Part shown: in pieces, positions 36,939-49,800 of the stretch
How positions within the stretch are numbered: position 1 is the first letter of the stretch
How the letters are laid out: every line of letters starts with the position of its first letter
DNA from: Bondarzewia mesenterica
Taxonomy: Eukaryota; Basidiomycota; Agaricomycetes; Russulales; Bondarzewiaceae
Assembly: GCA_004802705.1 (NCBI GenBank)
Contig: SGPL01000008.1
Coordinates: forward strand, 3,522-63,931
Direction of reading: 5' to 3'
Length of the DNA: 60,410 nucleotides
The notes under the pieces: model-generated
Databases searched by the model: none
Told to the model about the DNA's origin: nothing
What the model saw: only the letters and a program-made list of their open reading frames with translations
Program-made: the position numbers and the translations under genes

Positions 36939-39900
36939 ATGCCTGCAATATCGTCACAGGTATCACCTCAGCCCACACCGAGCCTCACGCCCCGGCACTA
37001 CCAAGAAGAAATATTCCGGCACGCGCAACAGGGGAATGTCATAGCCGCGCTCGACACGGGCAGCGGCAAGACCTACATCGGCATCATGTTGGTCAAATGG
37101 ATCGCGTCGCAAGAGCGCGTCCGCGGCAAGTCGATCGTGTTCATCGTGCCCAAAGTGCCCCTCGTCGAGCAACAGGCCGACTTCATCACAAAGCATACTC
37201 CATTGCGCGTCACCCAGATCCATGGCAGCATCGCGCTCGACATGCTCAATCGTGCCGGGTGGAAAAAAGTGTTTGATAACTCGGACGTGTTGGTCATGAC
37301 AGGTGCGTGCATCGTAGTACTTGATGAGTCTGATGATCCCGAGCCCCCACAGCCCAGATCTTTCTCAATATTCTGACCCACTCACATTGGAGCATGGACA
37401 AGGTTCTTTCTTTCTTTTTTCCATCGCTTTCTTATGCTGCTCGGCAGGCAGCATATGTACCAAGACTTTGATTTTGATAGGTATCGCTCCTGATCATCGA
37501 CGAATGCCATCACGCGCGTCGGGCTAATCCCGTCAACGTGGCGATGAGGGACTTCTACCACCACCTACCTAAAGAAGACCGCCCAAAGATATTTGGTATG
37601 ACCGCCTCGCCGACATGGAGGACGAAAAATCCGGAACAACATCTTGCTGTCTTGGAAAAGAATCTGGACGCGAAGGTGATCACAGTCGTGAGGCATGCTG
37701 TTGAACTCGAAGATCATACACCGAGACCTACTGAGGTAGCGTGAATGTGCGATCAGTCCTTGCGTATTGCTGAAGAGAGCGTCTAATTATTAGATCATAT
37801 GCGAGTATCCCGCATCCCCAGACAGATACCCTGGATATCCCTTCCCCACCATCCGCAGCCGTTACGACTGGTCCAAGATACCCATGAGCATTGACATTCC
37901 CTGGTCGAAGATTCAGACTAGATATGACGTAGCCTTGGAAAGCCTAGGTCCCTTTGCGGCCGAGTTCTTTCTATACACAGAACTTCAGCGACGTATTTTA
38001 AACCTCATGAGCCCGTCCAACACCGAAGAGTTGGCGCTCCTGCGTGCCCAGCTATGGGAGGGCAATGCCTCCTCAGCCTCGACGCCAGGACACCTCGTGC
38101 AACAGCTAGCGCCCGAGCTGCGCGAGTTAAACGACCTCGTATGCGAGTACTTCCCGTTATTTGACTCCCTGGGTAGCCACGAGGACCTGTCTGAGTCCTG
38201 GTCGTTTTCCCTCGACTGGTGCTCGCCCAAGGTGAGAATCCTCGTCGAGACGCTCGTCGCGCACCATACGCCGACTTTCCAGGGGATCGTCTTCGTGGAG
38301 CAGAGACATGTCGCCGTGTGCTTGGCAAAGCTTCTGCCGCGCATCCCCCAGTTGAAGGATTTGGTGCGCAGTGCGGAGTGTGTCGGTCATGGCGGTGATA
38401 ATCATGATCCGGGGCTGGGCATGCGGAATAGTCGACAGCGGGAGGTCGTAAATGCTTTCCGTGAGGTGAATTTCTCTATCTGGTCTCTCAAATTACCTCG
38501 CCGAATTAACTGTATCGTTATTTTTCAGGGTATGATTAACCTTCGTGAGTCACTTCCTCACTTTTGAAGTTGTCGATTTGTCTAAACAAGTATGTTTAGT
38601 CGTAGCTACTCAAGTCGCGGAGGAGGGTCTCGATTTCCCGGTAAGTCGCATACATTCACACGCCGAAAAAACTATTGTTCGAGCTTTGCTCCTTGCATAG
38701 GCTTGCGACGTTGTCATCCGCTTCGATTCGATCCAGCATATGGTCGGATATGTCCAGTCACGAGGCAGAGCGAGGCACAAGACATCCGCGTTCGTGGTCA
38801 TGGTACAGGAAGGTGAATCTACCGATCTTGAGCGCTACCGAGCGTTCTCCGAAAAAGAACCAGAGATTAGGAAGTTGTATGAGCAAAGTGCCGACGCCAG
38901 CAAAAGGGATGAGGAAAACGACGCTTACGTGCATCCAGTCGATCTTTTTGCCAGAGAACGATACACCGTTCAGTCAACAGGCGCCGTTCTCACATACGAC
39001 AACGCCATCGAGATGTTGAACCATCTGTGCTCTCTTATACCTTGCGAACAATACATGCCTCAGCCTTTACCTATTTTCGCTGGCGATTTTGTCTCCACGT
39101 TGCAGCTCCCGTCGGCCTTGCCGTTGCCACCAGAACATCTGTCTTATATAGGCCCGAAGAAGCAATCAAAGAAGGAGGCGAAGCGAGCGGTCGCGTTCAT
39201 CGCCGTCAAGGCGCTGCACGGGCTGGATATCTTCGACGATTACCTGTTGCCCGCACGCAGTCCTACAGACTATCAGGACGATGCGGACGGGAGACCTCTC
39301 ACGGACGTCAGCGGCGTCCCGCCTCTGATGAATGTCGTTGTCCGAGATCCGTGGACTCTTGGAGAGAAGATGTGGACGCATACTGTCAGTGTCGACGGGA
39401 GACGCGTGGCCTCGCTCGTCACTGGCACGCCGCTGCCGCCCCGTCGAATTGTGCTGGGATGGGTGTGTCGTGCGGACACACCCGCCCGAACCGGAACAGT
39501 TCGACGGGAGGCAGCGTCAGTTGCTCCAAGAGTTTACGAATTTCGGACTATGGTGGTACGTGACGAGTCGCCCGGTCGAGCTGCCGTTGTCGTGCTACCT
39601 CGTGCCCGTGCACGCCGACAGCGGTCAGCTTGATTTTGTGGCGATGGAGAAGATCTTGGCGTATCCTTTTGGGAACTACGACTGGAGTGCTGTCGGTGAG
39701 GACCGGTACGATCATATTTTGTTTAGGAATCGGCACCGGGACCCGATCTCGTATGTCCTTCATCGCATACGCCATGACCTGACACCGATGTCGATACCCC
39801 CGGAGGGTTCGCGCGAGGCGGAGTTTCCCACCTATCACGAATACTACCTNAAACATTTCAAGGCCACGGGCGTTCTTCCAGAGGTTCCTTCGGATGGGCC

Positions 39901-41819
39901 TCTCGTCGAGGGATATAGATTTTCAAGACAGGTCTCGGGTACGTATCAACTGCACCCCTCTGACGCGTGTGTGAAGATGAAGGCCGTGGACAACCTTCCA
40001 CATGTCCTTCCTTTGTCGTTTTGTGCGTGGTACGATGTTCCGGAGGATATTTACCGGACATTCCCTCTTTTCCCGAGACTGTTACACAGGATATCGGACG
40101 TCTGGCGCGCTCACTGTGCCCGTCTAGAGCTCGGTCTTCCTGCCATCACCGACGACTTGCTCGTCGAGGCGTTCACCATACCCGAGGCCGGTGCGGGCTT
40201 TAACAACCAGCGCTTGGAGACCCTTGGGGACGCCGTGCTAGAAGTCTGCACATCGGTTCACATATTCAATCGATTTCCACACCGGCATGAGGGCCAGCTC
40301 TCCGCGTTGCGCCAGCGATGCATATCCAATCGGACGCTCCTGTCGCGCGCAAAGGACGTCGGCCTCGAGCATCATCTGACCAGCGAGCCTCAGAACAACA
40401 GAACGTGGCGGTATGTGGTCGCAAAGGGCGAACACGATAGGGTCCGCGCGCATCGTTTTTCTAGGCGCCGTTTCGCGCGCCGGAGCTTGCAGGATTGTAT
40501 GGAGGCCAGTCTGGGGGCGAGTTTCCTGACAGGAGGGATTGAGATGGCGCTACAGACTGGGACGGTGCTGGCTCTAAACTTTGGAGGGCCGACGCCGTGG
40601 TCGGTGCGGTACAGTCGTCCGCCGGAACCGTTGGCCATGCCCGCCCTGTTCCGCGAACTGCAGGAAACACTTGGTTACGAGTTTCATAGGCCGGAGTTGT
40701 TGGCTGAGGCCATGACGCACCCGACTTTTTTCGTCAGATGGGACAACTTATCAGCGCCTTGAGTTCCTGGGAGACGGTGCGACATATGATTTCTTCAAAA
40801 AGTTCCTACTCGCATGTTCACAATGCCCCTCCTTTCACGTTGTTTTTCTGCAGCTCTACTCAATTTGGTCGTACTCCATTATTTGTACAGGAAGTACCCG
40901 CGGGCCACTTCTCACCAGCTTTCCTGGCCGCGATCGCGGGCGGTCTGCGCGCCAGTCCTTGCGTCAATCGCCGTGCGCCGTTTGGGCTTGCACCGGCTTC
41001 TCTTGGCGAATAATACTGAACTGAGTATAGCCATCGGCAAGTCGATTCCCATTTTGCAGGAGACCACCACGCAGGAGATGGTCGCGAAAAGCTGGGCGCA
41101 CGATCCACCCAAAGTCCTCAGCGACGTGCTGGAAAGTCTCGTGGCTGCCGTTCTCATCGATTCTGCGTACAATTACGAGAAAACGGCTGCTGTAGTGGAA
41201 GTGCTGATGGGGGATGCTTTAGAGGTGTTGTCTCCGGATATGCCGCTTGACCCGGTGTCGGCCTTATTATTTTGGACTGCAAAGTCACAGTGTCGGAGGA
41301 TATGCCTTCGGTGCGTATCAGTATTGCATTGTCAGTCGTACCCAAAGTCTGCAGGTGTCTCATATATTATTTTATAGCAAATCACGAAGTCGACCGGAAT
41401 CAAATCAAAACGACACTATCCATGTCTTGGTACATGACAGGGTCGTGGTCGGTCCGATCACGGCTTCCAGGTTGTCTGTGGCGAAGGCGTTTGCCTGCGA
41501 GAAGGCCCGTCTACTTCTTCAGGATGATATCTTTCCACAGAGTTTGCAGCGGATTTGTGATTGCTCACCTCCGAACACGCGGAAAGATAGGAGGACGGCG
41601 CGAGGTGCCCTTGAGAAGGATGTCCCTGCTCCAAATGATGAGACGGAGGAAGGGTATGCAGCGCTGGCTGAGAGGACATTGGATGAGTTCCGCGCACCCG
41701 AGGAGACTCAATGGGTCAATGATGACTCTGGTGAGCTCGAGTGGGAAGTAGACAGACTTGAAGAGCAAGAGGTGGAGCAGATGATTACTGTGCTCTATGA
41801 AGGTGATGACTTCGACTGA
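36939..41819 (+). CDS. DCL: Dicer-like endoribonuclease (two frame breaks)
   Basis: It cuts long double-stranded RNA into small RNAs for silencing. ATG 36939 starts MPAISSQVSPQPTPSLTPRH, then the helicase: YQEEIFRHAQQGNVIAALDT, Walker A in GSGKT, the DECH box in LLIIDECHHARRANPVN and FGMTASPTW. Helicase C follows with GIVFVEQRHVAVCLAKLL, VATQVAEEGLDFP and HMVGYVQSRGRARH. The dimerization region has YDNAIEMLNHLCSLIP and SKKEAKRAVAFIA. RNase IIIa reads FNNQRLETLGDAVLEV, and RNase IIIb YQRLEFLGDALLNLVVLHYL. A dsRNA-binding-like end shows GPITASRLSVAKAFACEKAR, then TGA at 41817-41819. About ten introns fit. Frame breaks: one extra G at 39456-39464, and a T6 run at 40726-40731 just before RNase IIIb, where T5 would restore it. 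The acidic catalytic residues of both RNase domains are visible. The length is about 1,450 residues, normal for fungi. Confidence 0.95.
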
Positions 41820-42818
41820 TCCACTTACGCTGAATGTACTTAGCAGATAAGCCGTGGGCATGATTCCTTGTGTTACGAGTCCCAATTAGGGAAATCATGA
41901 CTCGTCGATGGATCATGGGCCATTTTTTTGACTCCCCCCAGAATTTGGGGCGGTTGAGTTGTACAGTATTTGACGGGCCAATGAGACACCCAAATATTGT
42001 CGTGAAGATTTTAAGTGACTGAGCATTTTACTACTGTAGATATGTTTCCAATCTTCTAAATGTTAACGGTGCGGTGTGTGAGGATCCGACGGAGTTTAAA
42101 AGCATAGCGTCGTGACTGAGCAACGTACCAATGATGTCATAACACATCCCTATTGGGCATCACCTGGGTTCAAGACTGTTCAAGAGCGGATTCGAGTTCG
42201 TGCGCGTAGCAGAGGCAACACAAGCCTACTGGGGCCAGATTAGCCCCGCTAGTACTAGTAAGTAGCTCTCTCACCAGCTGCTGCTGCCCCGGCGGCTAGT
42301 CTCAATGACTTACAAGCACATACAGAAGAACAGCAGCGTAGCGCCGTTGTTCTTGTACCGTGTGAGTCAAATGCACTCGATGCTTGCCATGCAGACATTT
42401 CAGCTCCCTCTCTGCTTAACGGCCACTCAGGCTGCGCATTGGCAATGGCATCCCTTCTGGAAGTACTTGTTCGATGAGGCGGCACGACGCGGACGGACGG
42501 AAGCGCTATCATCAGTGTGTCTCGTACGATACTTATCTTTCCCGGAGCTATCCCATGGGCTTATCATCGGTGAGTACCTTATGAGTTCTGAATGAGTATT
42601 TTATGAGACGCGTGTAGAACGCGTGTATGTATGGCCTTGTGCCCGTCAAACCCACCACCCCCATCTTACGCCGGCCGGGTGAACATAAATACGGTGGGGT
42701 AGCATTTGAGTCAGGCTCTAACACNCCCCGCACTTCGAGCCTTAACTCCGTCCCANCTTCATACACACACACACAAATGCAACTTTCCTTCCTTTCAGAT
42801 GTCATTACGATCCCTTTG
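41820..42818. other. Intergenic region between Dicer and the amine oxidase
   Basis: About 1 kb with no supported gene. It includes the Dicer 3' UTR. Toward the right end a CATAAATA motif (near 42684) could act as a TATA box for the gene at 42819. Confidence 0.4.
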
Positions 42819-44862
42819 ATGTTTTCTCTCGCCTTCCTGCTCAGTGTCCCTTTGAGCGCACTGGTGTCTCCGCTCCGCTTCCTGCATACCTCTACGCTCC
42901 TCGGTCTTTTCTGCTCTCCTCTCGCATCTGGCCTCCAAATCCCAATTGCGCTGAATGAGTCCAGGCACAACGACGTCCGAGTGCTCGTCCTCGGGGGTGG
43001 TTTGACTGGTGTCATTGCAGCGCGAACTCTTCATCAACAAGGGATTGATAATTTCAAGATCGTCGAAGCCCGCGATGTACTGGGAGGAAGGATGAAGAGC
43101 ATCACGTTTGGTGCCCCCGGAAGACAGTATGCCTTGGAGGTCGGCGCCAATTGGATTCATGGAACTCAGTCTGGAGATGGGCCGGCCAACCCGATATTTC
43201 AACTGGCAAGGAAACATAACTTGTCAACGCGGGCCAATCATTATCATAGTAGTATGAGTAGGTAATTATGTGATTCACGAAGACGGCGACTAACGAACCC
43301 CTGGTAGCAACTTTCGACTATACAGGACAGACTGACTATCTTAATATTTTCAACGCTTCTGTACAAGCTTTCACCAAGCTGTGTGCCGCTGGCGGTATAT
43401 CTTCACTCTCTGTTCCCTTTTCTGGTCATTAATATTGCAGGACAGGTGGAACTATTCCCAAGGATGCTACCTCTCGCGTCGGATACTCTTATATTGGCGC
43501 GAATCCCAACTCTCACCAAGAAATGGCTGCGGAGTATTATCAATTCGACTGGGAATACGCTCAGACTCCCGAGAAGACCTCTTGGCGCGCTGCTGCTTGG
43601 GTAAAAACTCCTTTTCCACCCTGGGGAGCCATTTTGGTAGTTGTCACGAGGGTCCTTTGTTTGCCTCGTGTGCAGAGACCAAGTATGGAGATATCGTCGC
43701 TAGCGCCCAGGCTTATTTTGTTCGTCCGTAGGCTGCCAATTTCACGTTCAATATTGACCAGGGTGGTTTCTCGAGCGAGAACCTCCTTTCGACTGATCAG
43801 CGTGGTTTCGCGAGCATTCTCCAGGCTGAGGCCGCTGAGTTTCTCACAGAGGAGCAGGTCCTGCTCAATTCCACCGTTAAGACCATTAAGTACTCTAGTG
43901 ATGGAGTCTCAGTGATGCTTGCGGATGGGTCCAAGTTGAGTGCGGACTACGCCTTGGTGACATTCAGTTTAGGGGTCCTTCAGAACGAGGATGTCATTTT
44001 CGAGCCCACTCTACCTAGATGGAAGGCAGAGGCGATTCGTGGAATGAGCATGGTGAGCGATCTTGTTACTGATATTCGTCCAAGCTTTTCTAGATTCAAT
44101 GAATTATCCATTAGGCGACGTACACCAAAATTTATCTGCAATTTCCGGAGAAATTTTGGTTTGATACCGAGGTAACGTAGTCTCCTTATCTCTGTTCCCG
44201 GCGTTGACGTACATAGCCATCATAAGTTTGCACTTTATGCGGATTCGGAACGCGGCTGGTATCCGGTTTGGCAAGGTCTCGATATTGAGGGGTTCTACCC
44301 TGGATCGGGCATCGTCTTCGTCACCGTAACGGTAAAGTATTCACCTCTTATATAAAGAAATACTAACCGGGAGAAACAGGGCGATTTTTCAAAGCGCGTC
44401 GAGTCCCTGTCCGACTGGCAAGTGAAGGAAGAGGTTCTATCCGTGCTTCGATCCATGTACCCCACTGTAACTATTCCGGAGCCAGAGGCGTTTTACTTCC
44501 CCCGATGGTTCAGCGATCCGTTGTATCGTGGAAGCTATAGCAATTGGCCAGCTAGCCTTGCCAATGAACACCATGAGAATCTCAGGGCTACAGTTAAAAC
44601 CCGCTTGTGGTTCGGAGGTGAGGCGACGAGTCAGAAGTACTTTGGTAGGAATCTTTAGTGAGCCTGATTTATGCACATCTAATTGCCCTTTTATTCAGGT
44701 TACTTGCATGGTGCACTTTACGAAGGGCAGGAAATGGCTGGCCACATCGCTCGTTGTATCCATACCGATGGATGCCTTGGTTTGCCCCATAACGAGGTGT
44801 CTTCGAGCAAGGTGTATAACCTACCGTATTCAAGAACTTTCAATGCTTTAGAGTTCATGTAG
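42819..44862 (+). CDS. Secreted FAD-dependent polyamine/amine oxidase
   Basis: Flavin amine oxidases convert polyamines to aldehydes with release of H2O2. ATG 42819 gives a signal peptide (MFSLAFLLSVPLSAL and on to GLQIP). The FAD fold follows: VRVLVLGGGLTGVIAARTLH, then KIVEARDVLGGRMKS, EVGANWIHGTQSG, and after introns AAEYYQFDWEYAQTPEKTSW. Further blocks are NFTFNIDQGGFSSENLL, DYALVTFSLGVLQ, KIYLQFPEKFWFDTE, GSYSNWPASLANEHHENLRA and the FAD-binding WFGGEATSQKYFGYLHGALY. The chain ends RTFNALEFM with TAG at 44860-44862. The join near 43391-43442 is one base out of phase between CAAG and TGGTIPKDATSRVGYSYIG: either a missed donor (GTGTGCC) or a small indel. Otherwise introns fit. The gene is probably secreted, because of the N-terminal signal. 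Confidence 0.9.
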
Positions 44863-45172
44863 ATTCGTGTATAGGCTCCTCATTGTGCCATAGCTTTGCT
44901 TCCGAGACTATGTCAAGACGTTGATTTTGTTTGACCAAAACTATATTTACGTATCTCTCCAACGCCTGTACAGCAGGTAGCCTCGGCCATCGACCGAACG
45001 TCTCAAAGAAATACCTGGCCACACGTGACGAGAACTTCGAAGAAGCTCATTTTGTCAACGACCCCGATTTTCGACTATCTATCGTACCATCATCTCCTAC
45101 AGCAAGATACTGATCAAGGGGATACAAAGAATCTTACCCATTCGGAAGAAAGAGTCGTATTGGTATCGAGAA

Positions 45173-46210
45173 ATGGCAGACTTAGCGACGCCCTCCTTCC
45201 TCGCACACCTGAAGTCTCTTTACCCTTCTCCCAAAGAGTTCACTGCTTCGGCTGATGGTAAAAACACAAAATTATCTTCAGAGATATAGTCTCAACGATA
45301 CTAATTCACTGATTGATCAAGTCTTTCGCAATCCGTGGTACATAGTAGCTACTGTTGCATTCAGTACAAGCAACAGACCCGAGGCCGTACCGCTCGTGTA
45401 CAAACATGTCTTGGCGGATCTGGAGAAAGCGCAAGTCCAGTTCAAAACTGATAGTGGCAAGGCTCAAGAGGAACGACTCTTGCTTACTCGTAAGCTCCGC
45501 GACTGTCTATTCAAGTCCGGAATGGTCGCTGGATATTCGAAGGTATGTACTTTACCCAAATCATGTACTTACTGGTACGAAGGTTGCTGGCCCTTATCGC
45601 AGGCAATAAATGGACTGGTATCTCTCTTGGAGGCGACACCTGAAGAGCTCCGCGAAACGAAGATCCAGAGGTAAGAGTTTCGAGTAAGTCAAACAGTCCG
45701 ACTATGACAACTATACCCTACGGCAGACAAGTCAACTTGCCGATGGCAGAATATGAGAAGAGGGGACAGGAATTCTTCCGCTCGTTGTATGGTGAGACCG
45801 GCGATAACGTCCAAGGTCTTTTAGACAAGATCAGCCCGGATATGGGTACGACACATTCTGTGCTCAGCATTCAACCTTCTTGACATCAGCAACAACAGGC
45901 TGGTTCAGCAACACGATAGCGTATGGCTTGGTTTATGGTCATCAAGAAGTGACGAACCAATTGGAGACCGCATACACCCTAGTTGGGACCCTTATTGCAG
46001 GCGATACACCGCGCCAGTAAGTTTATCAACATTGCACGAAGAGGCGGCTGCTGTTGCTAAAAGGTATCATACAGAATTATTTGGCATGTTGACAACGCAC
46101 GCAGGAGTGGGGCATCTTTGGAGGATGCGAAGGCGGTTAGGCAGATCGCGATGGAGGTATCAGAGCTTTCGGGTGTGAAATGGAGGGACGGTGTTCCGGA
46201 AGTGAAGTGA
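45173..46210 (+). CDS. Carboxymuconolactone decarboxylase / AhpD-like protein
   Basis: ATG 45173 starts MADLATPSFLAHLKSLYPSP. An intron then joins VFRNPWYIVATVAFSTSNRP, EAVPLVYKHVLADLEKAQVQ and KLRDCLFKSGMVAGYSKAIN. Later exons give GLVSLLEATPEELRETKI, YEKRGQEFFRSLYGETGDNV, TIAYGLVYGHQEVTNQ, TPRQIIWHVDNARRSGAS and GVKWRDGVPEVK, TGA at 46208-46210. The GYSKAINGL block and the helical layout fit the CMD-like fold shared by peroxiredoxin-type AhpD proteins and decarboxylases. Fungal members with this extended length are mostly uncharacterised, so the reaction is not assigned. No typical CxxC redox pair is visible, which argues against a peroxidase role. Confidence 0.8.
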
Positions 46211-46316
46211 GTCAATGCGGTGGACGCAAACAGGCCTAATTTTCGAAGGGAAAAGCATGTACGATAGATATTCGATGCAAACTCAAGTGTACCAGTCTCG
46301 AAACGGTTGAACATGA

Positions 46317-46590
46317 TTACCAGCCAAAAATCCTCTGGATTGAGTGTACGAAGATGGCGTGTACGATCCCCAGCACAAGGAATGTGACGAATACGCGAAA
46401 GGCGAAGTCAAGCTGGGGCCTGTATGTGACTGACTGATGAGGATAAGCGGGAGTAGGAGGACGAGCCAAACCCGCCGAGGCGTCTGACGCCGGGAGCCTT
46501 GCAACCCCTGTGGAGTGTGTCAGTGATTTGTTTGCAGGTTCGAAGAAAAGTCCTACTACTTTGAATTGCTAAAGACTCATCAAGGGACAT
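46317..46590 (-). CDS. Small single-pass membrane protein, hypothetical
   Basis: Reading leftward, ATG 46590 gives MSLDESLAIQSSRTFLRTCK. A 52-bp intron (donor GTTTGG, acceptor ending CATACAG near 46427) then joins PQLDFAFRVFVTFLVLGIVH and ends HSIQRIFGW, TAA at 46317-46319. The result is about 72 residues with one hydrophobic helix near the C-terminus. I do not recognise the family; the layout (soluble head, one C-terminal helix) resembles small subunits of organelle membrane complexes. Without the intron the frame ends at TGA soon after the acceptor, so the gene depends on the splice. Confidence 0.45.
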
Positions 46591-46828
46591 GAATGCATGA
46601 GCAAGAGGGAGGAAAATAAGCAGAGTGTCTCCTAGGATGCCGTTGGACCTCGTTGGACAATGGCCAACTCGGTTATTGACTTCCTCTTTAAGAGAGTCGT
46701 CACGTGATGGAGTATCGGACTTTGCCGATATGGACGCATTTTGAGCTCCTGTTGTCTTACTCTACTCTCGACATTCAAGGCCATTCTATCTTTTTGGAGG
46801 TGAACACGACCTCTAAACACGTTTTCAT

Positions 46829-49800
46829 ATGGACGAGGCCATAAACTCCGATGACCAGGATAATATGGCTGCGCCCACAGCAGCTTCAATACTTGGCATA
46901 AAGGGCCACTTGCGCTTGCGCCCTCACGGTTCAACCCAGAAAGCCCACATCGTATTACGACGTGTCGAACTGGATGATGACTCTGGAGACGAAGGAGACG
47001 AAAAGAAGGTTGCATACTTTAGCCTTTTTGCTCACAAAAGGATCGAGGTAAAGCCGGGGAAGGAAATCTTGCTGACGGTTGCGGATGGGCCTTTCAAGGA
47101 CAAGGCAATTATGTTCGAGGGAGACTTTCCCAGTCCTCTTGCGAGCTCGGACGAGGAAGATGAGACACAGGTTGCTGAAGATGACGAAGACTTGATGCCC
47201 ACAGAACATCTTATTCCCCCCAAGATGCGCAAACCTTGGATCAAACGAGTCGAAGAATCAAACATCATTCGTGAGTAACATCATGTTTCGATACACAATT
47301 TTCATGCCTCATCAAGGTAACCAGAGCCTGTAGTTACACCCTTGCCAACACATCAGTCTATTGCCATTCAAACGCAACCTGAGCTGGCGACATCTTCCTT
47401 GCAAGCGGTTTCTATTGCCCTGGAGCAGATTTCAACAGCTTCCCAAACGCCAGGAACAGACACTCTGTCAGATATGTCCATGCAAACACAGTCGTCTTCG
47501 AGATCTGATGTACAAGAGGCCACCGTCCAAGAGATATTCGCAGAGCCTGACGAGTTCTCTCATGAGATGTCGCTAGAAACCGAGCAGGTACGTGCGCATG
47601 CCTTGCCAGACGTAGATATAACGTAACCAGTAGATGTAGCAATCTGAACGAGAGCGCAGCCTCTCTCCTATGGAGCTTGATTCACCTCCCAGCAGTCCAC
47701 CACAATCTCCAGTCCGCACACCAACGGATCTTCCAGCGCTGACATCTCAGGATAAATCCATCCCGGGTCTTCAAATTGTGCGTTTGGTTTTGCTTTCACT
47801 TGCATCACAGTGAAGGCATCTCCCTCTAACCAAACGTTCAGTCGCAGGATGAACCCCAGATAAATGGCTATGCGCCAGTTCAAGCGCCAATACCTTTCAG
47901 ACCAACGCCGCCTCCGACGATCCCTACTCCTCCGTATGTCACACAAGGGCTTCAATCCCTCACCAACACCATGGATGATGAATGTCTTTATGGTGGCGTG
48001 CTCCCTCCAAAAACTTCGTTCTCTAAAGTTGTCGGATCCGAGCGGCGGGCTATTGGCTCGCAGATTCCTTCCAAAATTCAGCAGTCCAGCGTTTTCCATA
48101 CCCCCCCAACATCGCGACCTCCATCCATTGTGCAGCCATTGACCATCTCCATCGAGCGAGCAAGCTCTAAACTATCTCAGCGTCCACCTCTTTCACAGCC
48201 GTCCACTGTTGCCCCATCATCTCCACCTCCGCACCAGCCTCCCATCGATGAAGCTTGTACAGTACATCACAAGCCGATCATGGCCACAGATGACAGCAAA
48301 CCTATCCCATCAAAGATGAACGCACGCAAGAAGTTCGTCAACCCGTTTGTCTCGGGCGGTTTCATCACCGAATTTGTAGGTTTATCACCTCAGCCAACGC
48401 TTGATCAGAATAAGCCTCGTCGTGACTCTCCGATCGATGTGAGTAAGGCGCGTCGTGATGTTTGGCCTCCTCCTGTTTCCGTTGACTCTGTTCCTCCGTC
48501 GTATCATAAGCCTGCACGTATGGGTACAGATGAGCAATTGGGAAGGTCAAATCCCGTTATCAAGCGCGAAGATGCACCAACCCGAATGCCTGCAGTGGGT
48601 CCGCGCAGCGCGACGCCGTCCACGGGTGCCGTACAATCCACACATGCTCAGTACCCTTCATCTACCGTGCCACCCCTACCCAAACCAGTCTCCCAGCCTC
48701 TGTACTCACAAACCCGTAATGCGTTGCCTCCTACCATGCTTCCCTACCATGCGCTCCCTCCCAGTAACATTCCAAGGATTCAGCCCGCACAGTACAAACC
48801 TATTCAACCCATCCCTATCCCAGAAATGTCGGTTACCCAAACCCGGCAGGTCCAGCAACTATCATCGCAATCGCCCTATGGACCCTCGCGTACCTCTTCC
48901 CCATCCCCAGGTTCAAATGTCTTGGCAGCGATGGGTTTTGACCGTGCGGTTTGGAATGCTGCGCTCCTAAGAAGTTCAGCCCAAAGAACGCAGGCAATTG
49001 CTACTCCCCCTCCCCCACCACCATCGGGACCGACGTCCTATCGACATCCTATCTTCGTACCGGCTAGCTCTACTACCCCGAATCCTCCGTCTCCGCCATC
49101 AAGCTCTACGCGTATTCCGATACCTATTCCGATCCCGATCCATCACGAGACACCACAATATTCTCCTTTGAACCCGTCATTTGCGAACGACCCTCTCCCT
49201 CTTATGATCACCTCAAGGCCAGAGCACAAGGGCATTCCGATACCCCAAGATATAGGAAGCCAGCTTTCCCAGCTCGGCATGAGGTTTACAGGTCCGCAGA
49301 GTAGTTCTGCGGCGTCGCATCCGTTGCCCATGAAACCTCAAGTCTTGGCCCCTTTACCCCGTTTCCGTAAGTAGTTTTGTTTGTTATACTGTTCACATTG
49401 TTTATCTGCACTTCAACTATTCTGACCTCATATGCCTACAGAGCGCCACGCGTCACCAATTGCATCACCTGCCCGTACCACCGATACCCGCTCCCGTGCT
49501 GCCCCTCAGCCCCCACCACCTGTCAGCGGCGTCAAGCGCAAACTTAGCCCTCCGCCAACGCCGGCGCCAACGTCATTATTGGCATCAGCGCCTCAATTCC
49601 CTGAGAGAACTCAGCCTTCGCCTATTCGGCATCGGTTCTTCCAATGGCCCACTGTGACTGGCATGCACTCCGTGCACGTAAAGGGCGACAATGTCGGGAT
49701 CCGGGGGATCGTGTTCAATTCTACAGGGAGCTATTTTGCTGTCAATTGTACGTCGTTTATCTTATGTTAGACGGACGATGGATGCTCATGCTGTTCTGGA

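Noticed and set aside
42160..42240. GGTTCAAG and GATTCGAG motifs resembling a tRNA B-box
   Set aside because: No paired T-stem, acceptor stem or anticodon arm could be drawn around them.
43523..43915. 130-codon frame in the amine oxidase gene
   Set aside because: Arg/Ser-rich out-of-frame reading of the exon carrying NFTFNIDQGGFSSENLL.
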